A DNA stretch of 64,000 nt from positions 1 to 64,000 of the forward strand of contig NZ_JAHHIU010000004.1 in the NCBI RefSeq assembly GCF_024539815.1, read 5' to 3'. Shown here one piece after another: positions 16,859 to 24,283 of the stretch (its first letter is position 1; each line of letters opens with the position of its first letter). The translations under genes were made by a program, and so were the position numbers. This stretch comes from Streptomyces hayashii (GTDB taxonomy: Bacteria > Actinomycetota > Actinomycetes > Streptomycetales > Streptomycetaceae). The notes under the pieces were generated by a model. It made no database searches. It was not told the origin of the DNA and worked only from the letters and a program-made list of their open reading frames with translations.

Positions 16859-17462
16859 GTCGCCGCCTGCCGCGGACGTGCGCCGCTTCACCCGCGCCGT
16901 GCGGTGGGTGCACCGCACCACCGCCCTGCTGATGGGCGTGTGCGTGGTGACCGCGTCGTTCCTGTACGTCCCCGAGTTCGCCCGGCTCGTGGGCCGCCGT
17001 GAGCTGGTGGTCCGCGTCCACGAGCTGGCCGGGCTGGCCCTGCCCGTGCCCGTCCTCGCGGGCCTGGTCTCCCGGGCCTTCCGGGCGGACCTCGGACACC
17101 TCAACCGCTTCGGCCCGCACGACCGGCGCTGGCTGCGGGCCGCCCTGCGCCGGGACAAGCGCCGGGAGTCGCGTCCGGCGGCCAAGTTCAACGCCGGGCA
17201 GAAGGTCTACGCGTCCTGGATCGCGGGGGCGACCCTGGTCATGCTCGGCACGGGCCTGCTCATGTGGTTCACCCGTCTCACCCCGATCATGTGGCGCACC
17301 AGTGCGACCTTCGTCCACGACTGGCTGGCCCTGACCGTCGGCGTCGTGCTGGCCGGTCACATCGGCATGGCCCTGGGCGACCCGGAGGCCCGACGCGGCA
17401 TGCGCACCGGCTCGGTGAGCCGCGAATGGGCGGAGCGAGAACACCGCCTGTGGAGGCCGTGA
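16842..17462 (+). CDS. cytochrome b / b-type haem membrane subunit
   Basis: The 206-residue membrane protein has about four helices with haem-ligand histidines in expected places: WVHRTTALLMG in helix 1, HELAGLALP in helix 2, and the HDWLALTVGVVLAGH pair in helix 4. This matches the formate-dehydrogenase-gamma/MsrQ-like cytochrome b group. It starts 17 bases inside the molybdo-oxidoreductase gene, so the two are co-translated. It should pass electrons from quinol to the extracytoplasmic molybdoenzyme, or the reverse. Confidence 0.82.
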   Translation: MILRAESPPAADVRRFTRAVRWVHRTTALLMGVCVVTASFLYVPEFARLVGRRELVVRVHELAGLALPVPVLAGLVSRAFRADLGHLNRFGPHDRRWLRAALRRDKRRESRPAAKFNAGQKVYASWIAGATLVMLGTGLLMWFTRLTPIMWRTSATFVHDWLALTVGVVLAGHIGMALGDPEARRGMRTGSVSREWAEREHRLWRP

Positions 17463-17516
17463 CCGTCGTCGGTGCGGAGGCGACGGGGGAGCGACGGGCT
17501 CTCGACGGCGGGACGG

Positions 17517-18584
17517 TCAGCTCTCGAAGTCCAGCAGGACCTTGCAGGAGCGCTCCCGGTCGGCCGCCAGCGCGAACGCCGACGCGGCCCGAGCCACCGG
17601 CGCCACCGCGCTGATCAGTGCGTCGAACGCCGGCTGCACCGCCAGCAGTGCCAGGGCGTCGTCGAACTCGGCGTCGAAGCGGAACGCCCCGCGCAGCTCG
17701 ATCTCGCGGCTGACCAGCAGGTTCCCCGCGAACGGGCTCTGCCCCGGCGGCAGCATGCCGAGCTGGACCACGGTCCCGCCGCGCCGCACCCGCCGCAGAC
17801 AGGCGTCGAGCCCGGCGGCCGATCCGGACGCCTCGACGGCCACGTCGGCCTCCGCCTCCGCCTCCGCCTCCGCCTCCGCCTCCGCCTCCGCCTCCGCCTC
17901 CGCCGGCCGTGCCGGATCGCCGGCGAGGACGGTCGTGTCGGCGCCGGCGGCGCGCGCGTACCCGAGCGCGGCCGGCAGCAGGTCCGTCACGGTCACCCGG
18001 GCCGCCCCCGCCGCCTTCGCCGCCGCGACCACCAGGCAGCCGATGGGTCCGGCCCCGGTGACCAGCACGTGCCGGCCGGTCACCGGGCCGGACCGCCGCA
18101 CCGCGTGCAGCGCCACCGACAGCGGCTCGGCGAGCGCGGCCCGTCGTGGCGCGAGTCCGGCGGGAAGCGGTCGTACCTGACCGGCGGGGACCACGATCCG
18201 GGCCGCGAAAGCGCCCTGGACGTGCGGTGTGCGGGCCGCGCTGCCGAGATAGCGGGCGTCCCGGCAGACGTTGCACCGGCCCCGCGCGCACTCGGGGCAC
18301 GCCCCGCACGGGGTGGCGGGGTGCACGGCGACCTCGGCGCCCACGGGGACGCCCGACGGCTCGGGGGAGCCGTACGCGAGGACCGTCCCCACCACCTCGT
18401 GTCCGAGCACCATCGGTTCCCGCAACCGGAAGTCGCCGACCCCGCCGTGCCGCCAGTAGTGCAGGTCGGAGCCGCAGATCCCGCCGTAGCGGACGGCGAC
18501 GAGCACCTCGCCCGGACCGGGCGACGGCGTCGGGAGCTCCTGGACGCGCAGGTCGTCCCGGCCATGGATCACACAGCCCAGCAT
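17517..18584 (-). CDS. idnD: L-idonate 5-dehydrogenase-like zinc alcohol dehydrogenase
   Basis: This 355-residue zinc MDR enzyme should oxidise L-idonate to 5-ketogluconate. The catalytic-zinc signature GHEVVG is near residue 71, the structural-zinc cysteines sit in CGACPECARGRCNVC at about 100-114, and the Rossmann motif is GAGPIGCL. It lies directly before the idnO remnant and beside gluconate genes, which supports idonate over other polyols. A nine-fold Ala-Glu repeat encoded by a TCCGCC microsatellite sits in the nucleotide-binding domain at about residues 228-246, which is unusual for the family. The ATG at 18584 gives the usual family length. Confidence 0.82.
   Translation of the reverse strand: MLGCVIHGRDDLRVQELPTPSPGPGEVLVAVRYGGICGSDLHYWRHGGVGDFRLREPMVLGHEVVGTVLAYGSPEPSGVPVGAEVAVHPATPCGACPECARGRCNVCRDARYLGSAARTPHVQGAFAARIVVPAGQVRPLPAGLAPRRAALAEPLSVALHAVRRSGPVTGRHVLVTGAGPIGCLVVAAAKAAGAARVTVTDLLPAALGYARAAGADTTVLAGDPARPAEAEAEAEAEAEAEAEAEADVAVEASGSAAGLDACLRRVRRGGTVVQLGMLPPGQSPFAGNLLVSREIELRGAFRFDAEFDDALALLAVQPAFDALISAVAPVARAASAFALAADRERSCKVLLDFES
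17851..17904 (-). repeat. TCCGCC hexanucleotide microsatellite (9 units) inside idnD
   Basis: Nine perfect head-to-tail TCCGCC units (plus strand) encode alternating Ala-Glu on the minus strand. Six-base slippage would keep the frame and change the loop length by two residues at a time. Confidence 0.9.
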
Positions 18585-18598
18585 CGCCTCACGTCCTT

Positions 18599-19360
18599 TC
18601 AGAGCACACTCGTCATGCCGCCGTCGACGTACAGCACCTGACCGCTGACGAAGTCCGCCGCGGGAGAGACGAGGAACAGCACCCCGCCCACCAGGTCCTC
18701 GGTGCGTCCCCACCGTCCGGCCGGAGTGCGGCGCCGCACCCACGCGCTGAACTCCTCGTCCTCGACCAGGGGCCGGGTCAGCTCGGTGTCGATGTAGCCG
18801 GGGCCGAGCCCGTTGACCTGCACGCCGTACGGGCCCCAGTCCGCGCACATGCCCTTGGTGAGCATCTTCAGCGCGCCCTTGGTGGCCGCGTAGGGCGCGA
18901 TGCCGGGCCGGGCCACCTCGCTCTGCAGGGAGCAGATGTTGACGATCTTCCCGTGGCCGCGTTCCGTCATCCTGCGGGCGGCTTCCCGGCCCACCAGGAA
19001 CGCGCTGGTGAGGTTGGTGTCCAGCAGCCGGTGCTAGTCGGCGTCGGCGAACTCCAGGAGCGGAGCGCGCAGTTGGACGCCCGCGTTGTTGACCAGGATG
19101 TCGAGCGGCCCTACCCGTTCCTCGACGTCGGCGATCCCGGCGGCGACGGACGGACCGTCGGTGACGTCGAAGGCGGCCGCGTGGACCCGGTCGCCGGGCA
19201 GTTCGGCGGCGGCCCGTTCCAGGCGCCCGGCGTCGCGGCCGTTGAGGACCACCGTGCAGCCGGCCTCCGCCAGCCCTCGCGCGAGGGCGAGGCCGATGCC
19301 CCGGCTGGAGCCGGTGACCAGGGCGGTCCGGCCGTCGATGTCGAACAGGGGATGACTCAT
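18599..19360 (-). pseudogene. idnO: gluconate 5-dehydrogenase (SDR) with internal amber stop
   Basis: A single continuous frame of 253 codons encodes an SDR of the gluconate 5-dehydrogenase type, which reduces 5-ketogluconate to D-gluconate. It is interrupted by TAG at 19034-19036 (codon 109). The first part has the TGSSRGIG cofactor loop (17-24) and NNAG at 91-94. The second part has the catalytic SLQSE, YAATK and a complete C terminus. The interruption falls after FADAD and before HRLLDTN, where relatives have Trp, so TGG to TAG (plus-strand C to T at 19035) explains it. The reading frame is otherwise intact. A recent mutation or a sequencing error fits equally well. Confidence 0.85.
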
Positions 19361-19382
19361 CCGCGTGTTCCTCTCCTTCCGC

Positions 19383-19420
19383 GCGAGTCCTGCGGGACCC
19401 GCGGGTCCCGCAGGACTCGC
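19383..19420 (-). terminator. perfect hairpin terminator downstream of gntP
   Basis: Two 18-base arms (19383-19400 and 19403-19420) pair perfectly around a GC loop, 11 bases past the gntP stop. It separates the gntK-gntP transcript from idnO-idnD. Confidence 0.88.
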
Positions 19421-19430
19421 CCGGAACCTC

Positions 19431-20828
19431 CTAGACGACGAGCGAGAGCAGCAGGACCAGTCCGCCGGCGACCACCGAGATGATGGTCTCCATGACCGAC
19501 CAGGTCTTGACGTTCTGTCCGACGCTCAGCCCGAAGTACTCCTTGACCAGCCAGAAGCCGGCGTCGTTGACATGGCTGAAGAACAGCGAGCCGGCGCCGA
19601 CGGCCAGGACCAGCAGCGAGGTGTGGGCGGTCGTCATGTCGGCCGCGAGCGGGGCGACCAGCCCGGCCGCCGAGATCGTCGCCACGGTCGCCGAGCCGGT
19701 GGCCAGCCGGATCGCCACGGCGATCAGCCAGGCCAGCAGCAGGGCCGGTATGGACCAGTCCTCGGAGACGTCCAGGACCATCCGGCCCACGCCGCAGTCG
19801 ATCAGCGTCTGCTTGAAGCCGCCGCCCGCGCCGACGATCAGCAGGATGCCCGCGATGGGCGCGAGCCCCTTGTCCACGAGGTGCGAGATCCGCTCCCTGC
19901 TGAAGCCCGCGGGCCGGCCCAGCGTGAAGATGCCGACGAGCACGGCGGCGAGCAGCGCGATCAGGGGCGAGCCGACGACGTCGAACACGCGCTGCACGGT
20001 GTGCTCGGGGTCGTCCACGACGACGTCGACCAGTGCCTTGGACAGCATCAGCACGACCGGCAGGAGGATGGTGGCCAGCGTGGCGCCGAAGCCGGGACGC
20101 TTCTCCAGCTCCTCCGAGGGCCGCTGGGGGATCATGCGGTCGGGGGCGGGGACGTCGACCCAGCGGGCGGCGACCTTCGAGAACAGCGGCCCCGCGACGA
20201 CCACCGTCGGCACGGCGACGAGCACGCCGAGCGCCAGGGTGACGCCCAGGTTGGCGCCGACCGCGTCGATCGCGACCAGCGGGCCGGGGTGCGGCGGGAC
20301 GAGCCCGTGCATCACCGACAGGCCTGCCAGCGCCGGGATGCCGATCCGCATGAGCGAGTAGTTGCCCCGCTTGGCGACCATCAGCACCACCGGGATCAGC
20401 AGCACCACGCCGACCTCGAAGAAGAGCGGCAGGCCGATCACGGAGGCGATCAACACCATCGCCCACGGCATCGAGCGCCCGCCGGCCTTGGCGAGGATGG
20501 TGTCCACGATCTGGTCGGCGCCCCCGGAGTCGGCGAGCAGTTTGCCGAGGATCGCGCCCAGCGCGATCAGCACGCCCACCCCGGCGACCGTGGAGCCCAG
20601 CCCTGCGGTGAAGGAGGCGATGGCCTTGTCGAGGGGCGCCCCGGCGAACGCGCCGAGCGCGAGCGAGCCGACGGTCAGCGCCAGGAAGGCGTGAAGCTTG
20701 AACTTGGTGATGAGCACGACGATCACGGCGATGCCTGCCAGAACGGCGATGCCCAGCTGCGCGTGGCCGGCCGAGGTGATCGGCTCGACCGTGTCCGCCG
20801 CCAGCATCTCGACGCTGAGTCTGGTCAC
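19431..20828 (-). CDS. gntP: gluconate:H+ symporter, GntP family
   Basis: The 465-residue protein has the 12-14 hydrophobic segments of GntP permeases and family landmarks such as GLPLFFEVGVVLLIPV and the VMHGLVPPHPGPL loop in the middle. It should import D-gluconate, possibly also idonate or 5-ketogluconate. It follows gntK by 43 bases in the same direction and ends at a strong terminator, forming a gntK-gntP unit divergent from the GntR regulator. The start is GTG at 20828. Confidence 0.9.
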   Translation of the reverse strand: MTRLSVEMLAADTVEPITSAGHAQLGIAVLAGIAVIVVLITKFKLHAFLALTVGSLALGAFAGAPLDKAIASFTAGLGSTVAGVGVLIALGAILGKLLADSGGADQIVDTILAKAGGRSMPWAMVLIASVIGLPLFFEVGVVLLIPVVLMVAKRGNYSLMRIGIPALAGLSVMHGLVPPHPGPLVAIDAVGANLGVTLALGVLVAVPTVVVAGPLFSKVAARWVDVPAPDRMIPQRPSEELEKRPGFGATLATILLPVVLMLSKALVDVVVDDPEHTVQRVFDVVGSPLIALLAAVLVGIFTLGRPAGFSRERISHLVDKGLAPIAGILLIVGAGGGFKQTLIDCGVGRMVLDVSEDWSIPALLLAWLIAVAIRLATGSATVATISAAGLVAPLAADMTTAHTSLLVLAVGAGSLFFSHVNDAGFWLVKEYFGLSVGQNVKTWSVMETIISVVAGGLVLLLSLVV

Positions 20829-20871
20829 GGGGGTTCCCTTGCGGTTATCGGGACGGGGGAGGGTGAGGGGG

Positions 20872-21390
20872 TTACACGGCCGGGTCGAGGAGGGCGGCGA
20901 GCGCCGTCACGGCCCGGCCGGCGATGGTCTCCGGGCTGCCGGAGACGTCGACGCAGACGCCCGTCTCGTCGGCCTGGAGCGGCTGGAGCGTGGCGAACTG
21001 GGAGTCCAGCAGCGCGGTCGGCATGAAGTGGCCCTGCCGGTGCGCCATGCGGTCCTCGATCAGGGACCGGTCGCCGGCCAGGTGCACGAAGACGACCTCC
21101 GGGGCGGCGGCCCTGAGCCGGTCGCGGTACGACCGCTTCAGCGCCGAGCAGCTGACCACCCCGCCGAGCCCGGCCCGTTCGTCCGCCCAGGCGCCGATGG
21201 CGTCCAGCCACGGCCACCGGTCGTCGTCGTCGAGCGGGGTGCCGGCCGACATCTTGACGACGTTGGCCTGCGGGTGGAAGTCGTCGCCCTCCGCGTACGG
21301 GACGCCCAGCCGCGCGGCGAGCAGCGGACCGATCGTGGTCTTGCCCGTTCCGGCGACGCCCATCACCACGACGACCTGGGGGGTGCGCAT
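20872..21390 (-). CDS. gntK: gluconokinase
   Basis: The 172-residue kinase phosphorylates D-gluconate to 6-phosphogluconate for the pentose phosphate pathway. The P-loop GVAGTGKTT is at residues 11-19. The motifs EGDDFHPQANVVKMSAGTPL, SCSALKRSYRD and GHFMPTALLDSQ are diagnostic of GntK. The ATG at 21390 was preferred over one 36 bases upstream because GAGG precedes it at good spacing. It heads the gntK-gntP operon, opposite the GntR gene. Confidence 0.92.
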   Translation of the reverse strand: MRTPQVVVVMGVAGTGKTTIGPLLAARLGVPYAEGDDFHPQANVVKMSAGTPLDDDDRWPWLDAIGAWADERAGLGGVVSCSALKRSYRDRLRAAAPEVVFVHLAGDRSLIEDRMAHRQGHFMPTALLDSQFATLQPLQADETGVCVDVSGSPETIAGRAVTALAALLDPAV

Positions 21391-21530
21391 CTTCGCCTCG
21401 CTGTCTTCCTCGACACCTGACGCCAACGGACGCCGACGACACTGAAACCGATTAGGTACGATGAATTCAAGGGTCTGTGATGAATAAGTCTGACTTTTTT
21501 GCTTCGTGATCTACCGCGTACTCTGTGTGC
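21391..21530. promoter_or_regulatory. divergent gntK / gntR control region
   Basis: This 140-base region contains an AT-rich stretch (about 21450-21505) that is exceptional for the window. A GATGAATTCA segment and a run of T at 21493-21498 are visible. It must hold promoters in both directions and probably the GntR operator. I could not define the operator by symmetry. Confidence 0.5.
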
Positions 21531-22232
21531 ATGACCACTCCGGGCCGGGGTCTGCACGGCCGAGTACTGGACGCCCTGGGCCCCGCGATCACCGCGGGTG
21601 AGTACCCGCCGGGCAGCGTCCTGCGCACCGACGAACTGGCCCAGCGCTTCGACGTCTCCCGCTCCGTGATGCGCGAGGCGGTCCGTGTGCTGGAGTCGAT
21701 GCACCTCGTCGAATCCCGCCGCCGCGTGGGCGTCACGGTGCGCCCCAAGGCCGAGTGGAACGTCTACGACCCGCAGGTGATCCGCTGGCGGCTGGCCGGC
21801 GCCGACCGCCCGCACCAGCTGCGCTCGCTCACCGTCCTGCGCTCGGCGATCGAGCCGGTCGCGGCGGGCCTCGCGGCGACGCACGCCACGGCGGAGCAGT
21901 GCGCCGAGCTCACGCGGTGCGCACTGGGCATGGTGGCCACCTCACGCGGCCGGCGTCTGGAGGACTACCTCGTCCACGACGTCGCCTTCCACCGGGTGAT
22001 CCTCGTCGCGTCCGGCAACGAGATGTTCGCCCGGCTCGGCGACGTCGTCGCGGAGGTGCTGGCCGGCCGTACCCATCACGAGGTCATGTTCGAGGACCCC
22101 GACCCGGCCGCCGTCACGTTGCACGTCCAGCTGGCCGAAGCGGTCCGCGAGGGCGACCCGGTGCGCGCCGAAAAGCTCACCCGGGAGATCACGGTCGGCG
22201 CCCTCCAGGAACTCGACATCCTGGCGCCCTGA
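21531..22232 (+). CDS. GntR/FadR-family regulator of gluconate genes
   Basis: The 233-residue protein has an N-terminal winged helix of the GntR family (about residues 10-70; RFDVSRSVMREAVRVLESM is the recognition region). A helical FCD ligand-binding domain follows, with metal-binding His residues in HDVAFHRVIL and later VTLHVQL. Divergent placement next to gntK-gntP indicates that it represses them and is released by gluconate or 6-phosphogluconate. No convincing ribosome-binding site precedes the ATG at 21531, so the transcript may be leaderless. Confidence 0.88.
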   Translation: MTTPGRGLHGRVLDALGPAITAGEYPPGSVLRTDELAQRFDVSRSVMREAVRVLESMHLVESRRRVGVTVRPKAEWNVYDPQVIRWRLAGADRPHQLRSLTVLRSAIEPVAAGLAATHATAEQCAELTRCALGMVATSRGRRLEDYLVHDVAFHRVILVASGNEMFARLGDVVAEVLAGRTHHEVMFEDPDPAAVTLHVQLAEAVREGDPVRAEKLTREITVGALQELDILAP

Positions 22233-22276
22233 TCAGTCCTGACGTGCCCTGACCAGCCCTGACGTGTCCTGACTCG

Positions 22277-22705
22277 TTACTCGGGGAATTCCCCGTCCAC
22301 GTACGCCCAGGCCCCGTCCACCCGCTCGAAACGGCTGCGCTCGTGCAGCGCCCCGCCCCGGTAGGAGGCCCGGAACTCGACGACGCCGGTCGTGTGGAAC
22401 GCGGTGCCGTCGGACGCGGCGAGGATCTCCAGACCCGTCCACCGCATCCCCGGGTCCAGCTCCAGCCGCTCGGGCCGCGTCCGCGGATGCCAGGTCCGCA
22501 GCAGGTAGGACACGTCCCCTCGCACGAACGCGCTGTAGCGCGAACGCATCAGCGCCTCGGCGGTGGGGACGGCCACGGCGTCGCCGCCCGCGTGATGGCG
22601 CCCGCAGCACGCCTCGTACGGCGAGGGCAGACCACAGGGGCAGCCGGCGGGCACGGAGGCGGCGGCGGAGGCTCGCTGCCGCGGACGGGCGGTACGTCGG
22701 ACCAT
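22277..22705 (-). CDS. YchJ family (UPF0225) protein with SEC-C motif
   Basis: The 142-residue protein has an N-terminal cysteine-rich SEC-C zinc motif CPCGLPSPYEACCGRHH (about residues 22-38) followed by the NTF2-like YchJ domain with MRSRYSAFVRGDVSYL. The molecular role of the family is unknown; zinc binding is inferred from the motif. The ATG at 22705 gives the normal family length. It is convergent with the GntR gene. Confidence 0.85.
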   Translation of the reverse strand: MVRRTARPRQRASAAASVPAGCPCGLPSPYEACCGRHHAGGDAVAVPTAEALMRSRYSAFVRGDVSYLLRTWHPRTRPERLELDPGMRWTGLEILAASDGTAFHTTGVVEFRASYRGGALHERSRFERVDGAWAYVDGEFPE

Positions 22706-22837
22706 GCCCCCATTGTGCCCGCCCCCGCGCCCGGTAGGGACGAGGGGAACTGCGGCCGGCCCGCACCAGCCCCCCACCGGCCCTCTCCGGCCCGCGGGTC
22801 GACCCCGGACGGATACCCGCCGGGTCCCGGTGGGGCG

Positions 22838-24283
22838 CTACGCCCCCCGGGCCGCCGTCAGCACCGGCAGGGGAGGCAGCGCCGTCCCGTACACCCAGGC
22901 GTCGAACAGGTCGCCCAACAGGTCGTCCGCCGGCTCCGGGGCGAACCGGGCCACATGCGCGGTGAGCGTGGACGTCGTCACCGCCCCGCCCCGGTGCAGG
23001 GACAGCCAGGCGCGCAGCATCCGGAAGAACGCCTCGTCGCCCAGCGCGCAGCGCACCGCGTGCACGGTGAGGCCGCCGCGCTCGTAGAGGCGGTCGTCGA
23101 ACATCGACTTGCGGCCCGGGTCGGCCAGTCGCAGATCCTGCGGCTGGGCCGACAGCGACCGGTGCGCCACGGCGGCCAGTTGCTGTGCGCTGCGGCCGCC
23201 CGACCGCTCCGACCACAGCCACTCCGCGTACTTGGCGAACCCCTCGTTCAGCCAGATGTGCCGCCAGTCGGCGATGGACACGCTGTTGCCGAACCACTGG
23301 TGCGCCAGCTCGTGCGCCACCAGCCGCTCCGAACCCCGGGCCCCGTCCACGTGGTTGGCGCCGAACAGCGACAACCCCTGCGCCTCGACGGGGACGTCGA
23401 GCTCCTCCTCCGTCACCACCACCGCGTACTCGTCGAACGGGTAGGGCCCGAAGAGCTGTTGGAAGAGATGCATCATCCCGGGCTGGCGCGCGAAGTCCCG
23501 CGAGAACTCCGCCAGCAGATGCGCCGGGATGTGGCCGTGCTGCGGCACCCCGCCGAGCCCCGGATCGCCCAGCAGCACGGTCTGGTACTCGCCGATGGAC
23601 AGGCCCACCAGATAGCTCGACGTGGGCGCCGACTGCTCGTAGACCCAGGTGGTCGTCGAGGCCTTCGCCGTCCGCGTGAGCAGCCGCCCGCCCGCCACCA
23701 CCGAGTACGCGGACGGCGTCGTGACCGATATCAGATACGACGCCTTGTCCGCGGGCCGGTCGTTGCACGGGTACCAGGACGGCGCGCCCACGGGCTGGCT
23801 CGCCACCAGCGCCCCGTCGTCCAGCTCCTCCCAGCCGATGCCGCCCCACGGACTGTTCACCGGCTTGGGGTTGCCCGACCAGTGCACCTCCACGGTGAAG
23901 GCCGCCCCGGCCCGGATCGGCTTGGCCGGGCGGATCCGCAGCCGGCCGCCCCGATGCGTGTAGTGCGGCTGCCGGCCGTCCACCCGCACCCGGCCGATCT
24001 TGAAGTCGGCCAGGTTCAGCTGGAACTCGGCCAGCGGCGCACGCCCCGCGATCGCGTTGATCCGCGCCGCGCCCGACAGCCGGTTGGGGCCGGGCCGGTA
24101 GTCCAGCGTGAGCTCGTAACGGTGCACCCGGTACCGGGGGTCACCGTTGGCCGGGAAATACGGATCCGGCCCGACCGTCTGCTGAACTGCCACGTCCCCG
24201 TCCGCTCCCTGACCTGTGCTCGAACCACCCGCCGCCGGTACACCGCTCACCGACTCCGAGTAGCCCCTCCTCAGGGACGCCAT
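22838..24283 (-). CDS. M1-family zinc aminopeptidase
   Basis: The 481-residue metallopeptidase has the HELAH zinc motif at 324-328 with the third ligand E347 in LNEGFAKYAEW. The exopeptidase-type N-terminal sheet domain ends at the pre-motif segment EAQGLSLFGANH. It lacks the large C-terminal ERAP-like domain, so it is a short M1 form. It starts 13 bases inside the end of the Pls/PosA synthetase gene. In epsilon-poly-lysine producers an M1 aminopeptidase next to pls degrades the polymer (Pld), as I recall. The same job, trimming or self-protection, is the best inference here. No signal peptide is evident. Confidence 0.85.
   Translation of the reverse strand: MASLRRGYSESVSGVPAAGGSSTGQGADGDVAVQQTVGPDPYFPANGDPRYRVHRYELTLDYRPGPNRLSGAARINAIAGRAPLAEFQLNLADFKIGRVRVDGRQPHYTHRGGRLRIRPAKPIRAGAAFTVEVHWSGNPKPVNSPWGGIGWEELDDGALVASQPVGAPSWYPCNDRPADKASYLISVTTPSAYSVVAGGRLLTRTAKASTTTWVYEQSAPTSSYLVGLSIGEYQTVLLGDPGLGGVPQHGHIPAHLLAEFSRDFARQPGMMHLFQQLFGPYPFDEYAVVVTEEELDVPVEAQGLSLFGANHVDGARGSERLVAHELAHQWFGNSVSIADWRHIWLNEGFAKYAEWLWSERSGGRSAQQLAAVAHRSLSAQPQDLRLADPGRKSMFDDRLYERGGLTVHAVRCALGDEAFFRMLRAWLSLHRGGAVTTSTLTAHVARFAPEPADDLLGDLFDAWVYGTALPPLPVLTAARGA

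Noticed and set aside
17851-17904. CRISPR-like repeat
   Set aside because: The repeats are contiguous six-base units without spacers inside a coding frame.
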